Source: Xanthobacteraceae bacterium (GTDB lineage Bacteria; Pseudomonadota; Alphaproteobacteria; Rhizobiales; Xanthobacteraceae). Taken from it: DNA of 17,588 bases. The DNA is taken from the NCBI GenBank assembly GCA_030037185.1, contig JASHRR010001416.1, forward strand, positions 1-17,588. The letters are read 5' to 3'. This document shows positions 1-6,072 of this stretch, piece by piece (the first letter of the stretch is position 1; every line of letters starts with the position of its first letter). Below the pieces are notes generated by a model. The model was given only the letters and a program-made list of their open reading frames with translations, had not been told where the DNA came from and did no database searches. Made by a program: the position numbers and the translations under genes.

Positions 1-184
1 GTTCGCGCACCTTGGCGAGCATCTTCTCATCCGACCACGGGGAATCGGCGACAAGGTGCAAGAGCTTCTGATGCTGCACTGAAACGCGCCCCGGATCCGT
101 CACTACCGCCATCGGCTCTACGCTGCGCCGGCCCTCTGTCGCCAGCAAACCTGCGCAATAATCCCGAAACGGCTTCTCTCGATC
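1..184 (-). pseudogene. IS701-type transposase, N-terminal fragment
   Basis: Reading leftwards from about 184, one open frame gives a peptide with FRDYCAGLL, then GRRSVEPMA, then QHQKLLHLVADSPWSDE and ends at the window edge at KVRE. This order (a short helical start, a conserved SVEPMA box, then a QHQxLxHxVxxSPWSDE box) is the N-terminal region I associate with IS701-family DDE transposases. The catalytic core would lie beyond the left edge, so intactness there cannot be judged. No start codon is seen at the expected place. The frame instead runs into sequence that on the other strand encodes the signal region of a gluconate dehydrogenase subunit, so this end appears truncated and joined to that gene at roughly 175-185. 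No terminal inverted repeat is visible. The family call is from memory of motifs, not a search. Confidence 0.6.
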
Positions 185-861
185 CGCCGCAGGCGCCGCG
201 GCCGCCACCGTTCTCGCCGGCGATCCGCCCGAACCGGCGCCGGCGCAATCTGCCGCGCCACCTGCCGAAGCGCAATCCGCAATCGCGGAGCCTTATCTGA
301 CCCTCACGGCTGCGGAAGCCGCCTTTCTCAGCGCCGCCTACGATACCTTCATTCCGGCCGATACATTGTCACCTTCCGGCACCGATTGTGGCCTCGTCGC
401 CTACATCGACCGCCAGCTTGCCGGCGCCCGGGGGCAACGGCGCGCACCTCTATCGCGCCGGCCCGTTCATTGAAGGCAAACCCGAGCAGGGGTATCAGTT
501 GGCGCTGACACCGCGCGAATATTTTGCCGCCGGCATCAAGGCCGCCAACGCCTGGACGCGCAAGACATATGGCAAGGATTTCGACCTCCTTGCACCTGCC
601 GAGCGCCAAGCCGCGCTGGAAGCCATTGAGGCCGGCAAGGCCGCCTTCGAGGACTTCAACGCGAAGCCGTTCTTTGAGGCGCTGTATCAGTCCGCCATGG
701 AAGGCTTCTTCGCCGATCCGATCTACGGCGGCAACCGCAACAAGGTCTCGTGGCGGATGGTCGGATATCCCGGCTTGCCAGCAACCTATGCCGCGAAGGC
801 GCTGGAATATCGCGGCAAGAAGGTTGTCATCGAACCCCAATCGATCGCTGACTTTTCCTAA
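183..861 (+). pseudogene. Gluconate 2-dehydrogenase subunit 3 (gamma), decayed
   Basis: This encodes the small subunit of a membrane-associated gluconate-2-dehydrogenase-type enzyme, which chaperones or anchors the periplasmic FAD subunit. Frame 3 gives an Ala-rich SAAGAAAATVLAG stretch, the tail of a Tat-like signal, and then TLTAAEAAFLSAAYDTFIP. At about 428-433 the reading must shift to frame 1 to continue as GGNGAHLYRAGPF through GMEGFFADPIYGGN-like sequence (seen as AMEGFFADPIYGGN) to WRMVGYPGLP and the stop at 859-861. The shift fits one extra G in the run after gccc. The first half has no ATG, GTG or TTG start: an in-frame TAA at 159-161 and an abutting transposase fragment replace the signal's twin-arginine part. 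The gene sits 13 bases before its FAD partner. Two independent lesions make it a probable pseudogene, though the G-run shift alone could be a sequencing error. Confidence 0.75.
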
Positions 862-874
862 CGGAGATTCACCC

Positions 875-2643
875 ATGGCAAAGACAATGAAAGCGGTCGA
901 CGCAGTGATGGTCGGCATGGGCTGGTCCGGCAGCATAATGGCGCGCGAACTGACCAAGGCGGGGCTTACGGTGGTCGGCCTTGAGCGTGGTGCCGAAAAA
1001 TCGCCGCGCGAGGATTTCGCCCTGCCAAGGATTCGCGGCGAATTCAAATATCGCGTCCGCCAGGAACTGATGCTCGACACTGCGATAGAAACCCATACGC
1101 TGCGAAACAGCCCCTCGGAGATCGCACTACCGATGCGCAAGTGGGACATTCCTCCTGTTGGCGATGGTCTCGGCGGCGCCGGCGCGCATTGGAACGGCGT
1201 CACTTGGCGTTTTCTGCCGAGCGAATTCGTCCTGCGCAGTCATCTGACGGAGCGCTATGGCCGCAACGCGATCCCGCAGGACATGACAATCCAGGACTGG
1301 GGCATCACCTATGACGACCTCGAGCCTCACTATGATCATTTCGAGCGGCTGTGCGGCACCTCCGGCAAGGCCGGCAATCTGCGCGGCCAGAAGATCGAAG
1401 GCGGCAACATCTTTGAAGGCCCACGCAGCAACGAATATCCGAACCACCCGCTCATTACGTCGCAAGCTGGACTGATCTTCACCAGGGCCGCAAAAAGCCT
1501 CGGATATCATCCTTTTCCAACACCGGCCTCGAATTCGAGCGCTCCCTATGTCAATTCCGAAGGGCTCACGATCGGCCAGTGTCAGTATTGCGGCCATTGC
1601 GGGTATTTCGGATGCGAGGCAAACGCCAAAGCGAGCCCGCTCGTTTGCATCCTGCCGGTGTTGACGCAGGACAAGAATTTCGAGCTTCGAACCCATGCCT
1701 ATGTCAAGCAGATCGTCTTCGACAGGCAATCCAAGAAAGTCCGCGGCGTGATCTATCTCAACCGGCGCACAGGAGAGGAGATCGAGCAGCCTGCCGACCT
1801 TGTCGTGCTTTGCGCCTACGCGTTCACAATACGCAGCTCCTGCTCAGCGCCGGCATCGGTGAGCCCTACGATCCGTCCACGGGCAAAGGCGTCGTCGGCA
1901 AGAACTATTGCCACCAGACCACCTCGGGCGTCTTGATGTTTGTCGACGATGAGGTCAATCCGTTCATCGGCACGGGCACGACGCCTGCGGTGATCGATGA
2001 TTTCCAAGGCGACAATTTCGATCATGGTGGCCTGGGCTTCTTCGGCGGCGGCTTCATCGCGCCGACGGTGAGCGGCGGCCGTCCGATCCAGGTCCGGTTC
2101 GTGCCACCCGGCACGCCGCGGTGGGGCTCGGCGTGGAAGGGGGCGACCGCGCGCTGGTACAACCACGCCTTCCCGCTCAATTGTCACGGCGTCAGCTACG
2201 CGCACCGCTACAACTATCTTGATCTCGACCCGACCTACAAGGACGCGATCGGCCGGCCGCTGATCCGCATGACCTACAATTACACCGAGAACGATTACAA
2301 GATGTCAGCCTTCCTCACCGAGAAGGCGGTGGGGATCGCGCGGGCTGCCAATGCGCGGATCGTCGGCAACGCGCGGCCGCGACGGGGCAACTTCGGTGCC
2401 AACAATGGCGGCGCCGCGCACCACACTGGCGGCGCCATCATGGGAACCGATCCGACTACAAGTGCGGTCAACCGCTATCTGCAAAGCTGGCAGGCGAGCA
2501 ATCTTTTCATCATGGGCGGTGCAACCTTCCCACAGAACCCTGGCCACAATCCAACCGGGACTATCGGAGCGTTGACCTATTGGTCCGCCAACGCGATTAC
2601 CGAGCAGTACCTGAAAGCGCCCGGCCCGTTGGTGCATGCCTGA
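875..2643 (+). pseudogene. GMC-type gluconate 2-dehydrogenase FAD subunit, one frameshift
   Basis: This is the large flavoprotein subunit of a GMC-family sugar or sugar-acid dehydrogenase, normally exported with its small subunit and passing electrons to a cytochrome c. It starts at the ATG at 875 behind an AGGAGA-like site (acggagat). The Rossmann FAD motif is VGMGWSG (residues about 13-19). A cysteine cluster C236-C239-C242-C247 is like that of Fe-S-bearing FAD dehydrogenases. The C-terminal GMC signature GHNPTGTIGALTYW carries the likely catalytic His near residue 558. The frame breaks at about 1826: LVVLCAYAF in frame 2 continues as NTQLLLSAGIGEPYDP in frame 1. This fits loss of one A from an expected ttcaacaat. 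Restored length would be about 589 residues, typical for the family. No cytochrome c gene follows. All key residues survive, so the damage is recent or a read error. Confidence 0.85.
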
Positions 2644-2977
2644 ACACCAGCGGTTGGCGGTTGGCCGATGTCGCGGGTCATTTTCGCGGACACCGGCCGC
2701 ACCAGTCCTGTGAATACGACTGCATCCTCTGCGGATCAAAGAGTACACCTTGTGCGTTGGTGGTGGAGACACGTCGGGGTATAGCTGGGAACAGCAGAGT
2801 ATCCCTGCCCTACTCCCCAGACGCTCAGACCAAGGCGCTTGTCGGCGAGCATGACGTGTTGGTCGTCGCCCAGGTCGTTCCGGACCGCAGCCCCGATGGC
2901 GATCAAACTTGGTCGTCGCTTACTCGGCGACGGCGCGAGTTGCGGCGGTCGGACGAGTTGGATGAGGTTGGAGTAGC
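2644..2977. other. Intergenic stretch, no recognised gene
   Basis: About 330 bases lie between the FAD subunit and the next small gene. Where a cytochrome c subunit would be expected, no CXXCH heme motif is readable in any frame I checked. A long plus-strand open frame crosses it, but it starts inside the dehydrogenase out of frame and runs through the ribosome site of the next gene, so I do not call it. The last bases hold a GGAG at 2970-2973. Confidence 0.5.
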
Positions 2978-3394
2978 ATGGAAAATCTTAGCTGGGTCAT
3001 CGCCGCGATCGGAGCGTTGGTGGGGGGACCGATCATGATGTTCGGCGTTCGCAACACCGGCCAGAAACCGACGGCGTTCGATCGGATTGCTGGCGCCCTA
3101 AAGCAGGATTGGATACGGACCGGCAACATCGACTTCCACGCCTCGGAGCTTGAAAGCGCCTCGCCGCAGCCACTCAGGCTCAGGGTCGAAGAAAAGAGAG
3201 TAATAGAAAGCGCGGCCGGTCAGGACATCGTGGAATTGCGTTGGCGGCTTGCGACCCTGGAGGAAGGCAAGGAGCTCGTGGTCTGCTGGAATGCCAGCCA
3301 GAGCGAGGCATTTTCAAACCCCTGGAAGGCAAATCAGCGTGATTGCCGTACGGGTCTCGACACCGCCAGGCTTGAACAATCAACGATTCCATAG
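2978..3394 (+). CDS. Hypothetical protein with N-terminal membrane segment
   Basis: This 138-residue protein starts at ATG 2978, with GGAG four bases upstream (2970-2973), a convincing ribosome site. Residues about 5-23 (SWVIAAIGALVGGPIMMFG) form one hydrophobic segment, so the protein is probably anchored in or inserted into the inner membrane. The rest is polar and soluble: a basic stretch around DRIAGALKQDWIRTG, then EKRVIESAAGQDIVELRWRL and KELVVCWN, which looks like a small beta-rich domain. I do not recognise a named family. The second half reminds me of short rhizobial hypotheticals, but that is only an impression. Codon choice fits the neighbourhood. It follows the broken dehydrogenase pair on the same strand after a 334-base gap, so cotranscription is uncertain. 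Confidence 0.55.
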   Translation: MENLSWVIAAIGALVGGPIMMFGVRNTGQKPTAFDRIAGALKQDWIRTGNIDFHASELESASPQPLRLRVEEKRVIESAAGQDIVELRWRLATLEEGKELVVCWNASQSEAFSNPWKANQRDCRTGLDTARLEQSTIP

Positions 3395-3667
3395 AAAGCA
3401 ATCGTCGCGCAGGATTAACGCGCAGCACCCTGCCAATCTTCCTCTTGAATTGACGGCCACCCGCGGCACCCCACAGCCGTCTCCTCACCGATGCGGCGAC
3501 GACGCATTCTGCCAGGCCGCACCATGTCGGAAAGCCGACTCATCGGGTGACTCAGAGTTTGCCGAAAACCGTCAATGCGAGGCCTTCGGGCTGCCGCTTT
3601 TATTTCGCGGTTTGGGTTTTCTATCGCTTGCTGGGGGCCGAGAAACCATCACGAATAGGTGGATGCC
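3395..3667. other. Intergenic stretch, nothing recognised
   Basis: About 270 bases without a supportable gene. A plus-strand frame runs through it from inside the previous gene but has no ribosome site and atypical composition. An AGGTGG ribosome-like site at 3657-3662 serves the small ORF that follows. Confidence 0.4.
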
Positions 3668-3820
3668 ATGACCGACACTGACATTGCGGTCACACCGGCC
3701 GTGACGCGCAATCGCGATGGTCCTGACCCGATAGACCTCGAACGCCTGGCCGCCAGCCTGGACTACTTAGGGCTGTGCTGGGGCGAGCCCGACACCGTGG
3801 GCGACAGTCCCGGCCGGTAG
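3668..3820 (+). CDS. Small hypothetical protein (50 aa)
   Basis: This short open frame runs from ATG at 3668 to TAG at 3818-3820. AGGTGG lies five bases upstream, a good ribosome-binding site. The peptide begins MTDTDIAVTPAVTRNRDGPD and continues with a likely helix, PIDLERLAASLDYLGLCW, before GEPDTVGDSPGR. It has no membrane segment and a single cysteine. The family is unknown to me. The sharp start and the amphipathic helix favour a real small gene or the surviving head of a longer one, but 50 codons can arise by chance in GC-rich DNA. Confidence 0.35.
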   Translation: MTDTDIAVTPAVTRNRDGPDPIDLERLAASLDYLGLCWGEPDTVGDSPGR

Positions 3821-4065
3821 GGTCATCCTTGATCCGAACAACGCGTGGCCGCTTTCCTATCCCGGGCCGCGCATGCCCCGGCGCTTCTTGCCCCCCATAC
3901 CCTCAAGGGGCGCCGGGGTCGGGCTCGTATTTTATGATGCCGCGTTAACTCGACCTTTGTCATGTCACGAAAATTTTCGATTTATTTCTCGGCCCTGAAT
4001 CCTGACCCGATCGGAAACCTTTTACGACGCGGAAATTCCGACGATCAAATAGCGTAGCCCGGCAT
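3821..4065. other. Intergenic stretch with an inverted repeat and a palindrome
   Basis: No gene is recognised. A perfect 9-bp inverted repeat (CCCCGGCGC at 3876-3884, GCGCCGGGG at 3910-3918, 25-base spacer) could form a stem or be a mobile-element end. A 12-bp palindrome CGAAAATTTTCG lies at 3968-3979 in a local AT-rich patch. The segment sits between the 50-aa ORF and the downstream end of the IscB relic, so it may hold that element's left flank. Confidence 0.4.
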
Positions 4066-4400
4066 TCATGACGGGTTTAGAACGCGCCCGCCTAGGCCGT
4101 CTCGGCGCTGCAGGATGCGCCCGACATCTTTGACGGCTCCGTTTCCTGTCTGGATGCTGAATTGACCTTCGGCTGCAGCAGCAACTCGGCCGACATGAAT
4201 GCCGGCGCTGAGAGCCTTTCTAACTAACTGGGGGAGGACCATGTCGCCGGTCTTAAAGCCGCGAACCGACTTGTTGCGCATGAGATAGCCGCACGGAAAA
4301 CCGTGTGCGGTAAGCCTCGTACGGCAGCAGGCGAGGCCCCATGGCCTTGATTGCGAGCTTCAGAATTTCCCAGCCGGCGAGCGTATCGGCTACGGGAGGG
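4066..4400 (-). pseudogene. iscB: IscB RNA-guided nuclease, C-terminal remnant
   Basis: IscB is the transposon-encoded RuvC/HNH nuclease of the OMEGA systems and a relative of the Cas9 ancestor. Minus-strand reading gives TLAGWEILKLAIKAMG (about 4325-4375), then after a frameshift RTRLTAHGFPCGYLMRNKSV, then RGFKTGDMV, HVGRVAAAAEGQFSIQTGNG and GRILQRRDG to a stop at 4066. This order (post-RuvC-III linker, HGFPxGYLMRxKSV, GFxTGDxV, HxGRVAVRAxGSFxIQT, CRLLQRADGY) is the C-terminal region I know from IscB proteins. The frame changes near 4335-4345. The HNH and RuvC-III parts are absent upstream on this strand, but appear on the plus strand immediately to the right. The gene cannot make a nuclease. 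Assignment rests on motif recall. Confidence 0.7.
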
Positions 4401-4740
4401 ACTACGTATTCGAGAAGTTGCCACTGCGTTTATTGCGCCGTCATCGACGTGTCGCTTCACCTCGACCACGTCATCGCGACGACGTGGATCGAACCGGGTC
4501 GGCAACCTCCTCCTGGCCTGGGTTCGCTGCAACCGCGCAAAGCACGATCCAAACGTCTCGCGCCATCAAGGCGCAAGTCAAGACGCCGTTGAAGGATGAA
4601 CGCCACCCGGTGGGCCTTCGATAACGCTCTGGCGGACGCCTGCCGGTCGAAGCCTCGTCTGGCGGCCGCACCAGGAACGCTCCCGCAGCCGCAAGCTGCG
4701 TTGCGCAGTGCTGGCTTGCTATCAGCCGCTGCCATTCAGC
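4396..4740 (+). pseudogene. iscB: IscB HNH plus RuvC-III remnant, opposite strand
   Basis: Plus-strand reading gives the middle of an IscB protein in pieces. CVYC at 4425-4436 and LDHVIA at 4461-4478 form the HNH zinc/catalytic start. Then in another frame come GSNRVGNLLLAWVRCNRAK (the NRxxNLxLAC-CNxAK box), in a third frame AIKAQVKTPLKD, and from 4596 NATRWAFDNALADA followed after a shift by LPVEASSGGRTR, which is the RuvC-III approach. At least four frame changes occur, so it is dead. The N-terminal RuvC-I and bridge helix are missing. Together with the minus-strand C-terminal piece at 4066-4400, the layout is what an in-place inversion of this segment within one minus-strand gene would give. 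Two unrelated fragments are the alternative. Confidence 0.7.
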
Positions 4741-4768
4741 CGGGTGCCGCCGATCACGGCGGCACCCG
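4741..4768 (-). terminator. Terminator-like hairpin behind the glycosyltransferase
   Basis: There is a perfect 11-bp inverted repeat, CGGGTGCCGCC (4741-4751) and GGCGGCACCCG (4758-4768), with a six-base loop. It lies 20 bases past the minus-strand stop at 4788. No T-run follows on the minus strand, so it is either a stem without a U tract or an mRNA 3' stabiliser. It also marks the right limit of the IscB relic. Confidence 0.5.
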
Positions 4769-4787
4769 AGCGGTGTTGTCTGCCATG

Positions 4788-5858
4788 CTAATCGCCGCGT
4801 CGGGGGTCGCCAACCAGTTTGAGCCGGTGCACATCGCGGTCCATCATGCCGCGGTAGGCAGCAAGGTACTCCAGTGCCATGCGGCGCGCCGTGAAACGCC
4901 GTTCGAAGTGTCCGCGGATTTTCTCCCGTGAGAGCTGCGAAAGCCGGTCGAAGGCGCCGATCGCCCCCTCTTCATCCTCGACGATAAAGCCGGTCAATCC
5001 GTCATCGACGATTTCCGGTACCGACCCGCGATTAAACGCGATAACCGGTGTACCGCACGCCATTGCTTCGATCATGACGAGACCGAACGGCTCCGGCCAG
5101 TCGATCGGATCGAGCAACGCGATGGCGCCGCTTAGAAATTCCGATTTCTGCGAGTCGGTGATTTCCCCGATATACTCGGCACTCGAACCATCCAGCAGCG
5201 GGCGGATTTTTTCAATGAAATATTCCCGGTCCACTTTGTCGACCTTTGCCGCGATTCGAAGCGGCACCCCGCATTTGCGAGCAATTGAAATCGCTCGATC
5301 GACGCCCTTCTCGGGTGCAATCCGGCCAAGAAAGGCGAAATAGCGCGGCTTGACGGCAACGGGCGTCAATAGCTGCTGCGGCAAGCCATGATAGATGGTC
5401 CGTACCCAGTTCGCGCGCGGGATCGGCCGGCGCTGCGAATCCGAGATAGAAATCACCGGCAGTGACGGGAACGTCCTAAAGACCGGCTGATGCTCCGGCA
5501 GATCGAGCCGACCGTGCAGGGTCGTGACAAATGGAACCGACTGACGAGAAAAAACGGAGAACGGATAGTAATCCAAGTGGAAATGCAGAAAGTCGTACCG
5601 TTCTGCCTGCTGCCGCACCCGCTCGAGCATCGCTATATGCAGCGCATTCGGATCCCTGACGGTACCATCGATCCGCAGCGCTCGCGGCCATATCGCTTCA
5701 AGTCTCGCCGACGTTACCGAGTCGCCGCTGGCATACAATGTGACGTCGTGGCCGAGTGCGACCAGCTCCTCCGTGAGCCAATGGATGACACGTTCGGTGC
5801 CGCCATAAAGCTTCGGCGGCACGGCTTCCGTTAACGGCGCAATTTGGGCAATGTGCAT
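4788..5858 (-). CDS. Glycosyltransferase family 4
   Basis: This GT-B fold retaining glycosyltransferase of 356 residues probably transfers a sugar from a nucleotide donor to a glycan or lipid at the cytoplasmic face of the membrane. The N-terminal lobe opens HIAQIAPLTEAVPPKLYGGT with the glycine-rich YGGTERV loop. The C-terminal lobe has FLGRIAPEKGVDRAI and the family EX7E element PEPFGLVMIEAMACGTPVI (the two Glu at about 256 and 264), which binds the donor. A longer start at 5873 is open, but its ATG overlaps GGAG (5868-5871), which sits nine bases before the ATG at 5858. I therefore prefer 5858, where homologues I recall also begin. It lies about 210 bases downstream of the ABC exporter on the same strand, which suggests a shared role in making and exporting a saccharide. 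Substrate unknown. Confidence 0.85.
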   Translation of the reverse strand: MHIAQIAPLTEAVPPKLYGGTERVIHWLTEELVALGHDVTLYASGDSVTSARLEAIWPRALRIDGTVRDPNALHIAMLERVRQQAERYDFLHFHLDYYPFSVFSRQSVPFVTTLHGRLDLPEHQPVFRTFPSLPVISISDSQRRPIPRANWVRTIYHGLPQQLLTPVAVKPRYFAFLGRIAPEKGVDRAISIARKCGVPLRIAAKVDKVDREYFIEKIRPLLDGSSAEYIGEITDSQKSEFLSGAIALLDPIDWPEPFGLVMIEAMACGTPVIAFNRGSVPEIVDDGLTGFIVEDEEGAIGAFDRLSQLSREKIRGHFERRFTARRMALEYLAAYRGMMDRDVHRLKLVGDPRRGD

Positions 5859-5867
5859 GTTCGCAAG

Positions 5868-5871
5868 CTCC
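5868..5871 (-). promoter_or_regulatory. Ribosome-binding site deciding the GT4 start
   Basis: GGAG on the minus strand lies nine bases before the ATG at 5858 and overlaps the upstream ATG at 5873. This makes the inner ATG the better start. Confidence 0.55.
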
Positions 5872-6072
5872 ATTAATTGTTATTGTCCTGACCCTAACGG
5901 CACCGCGCCGTTCCCCGTCCCAACCGGCTCTACCTCAAGCGTATCGCCGCCAGATCGCCTGCATTGGGCTTTTGCTCCGGCACCTTCAACCGTGACGTGG
6001 TTGGCGTTGCTCGCAGCAATTTCGAAAAACCGGATCCAGTCGGCGGCGGCGCTCCTCTCGTTGATGGCGCCT

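Noticed and set aside
349..1203. Long minus-strand open frame over the dehydrogenase genes
   Set aside because: It is the antisense of two recognisable plus-strand proteins and its own sequence has no family features.
424..1835. Programmed frameshifting in both dehydrogenase genes
   Set aside because: There is no slippery heptamer with a following stem at 1826. The small subunit also lacks a start, so decay or read error is simpler.
2580..3038. Plus-strand frame between the FAD subunit and the next gene
   Set aside because: It begins inside the dehydrogenase in the wrong frame, lacks a ribosome site and overlaps the better-supported gene at 2978.
4289..4310. Hairpin CCGCACGG-AAAA-CCGTGTGCGG considered as group II intron domain V or a structured RNA
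   Set aside because: It falls within the HGFPCGY codons of the IscB relic, and no intron reverse transcriptase or other domain V features are nearby.
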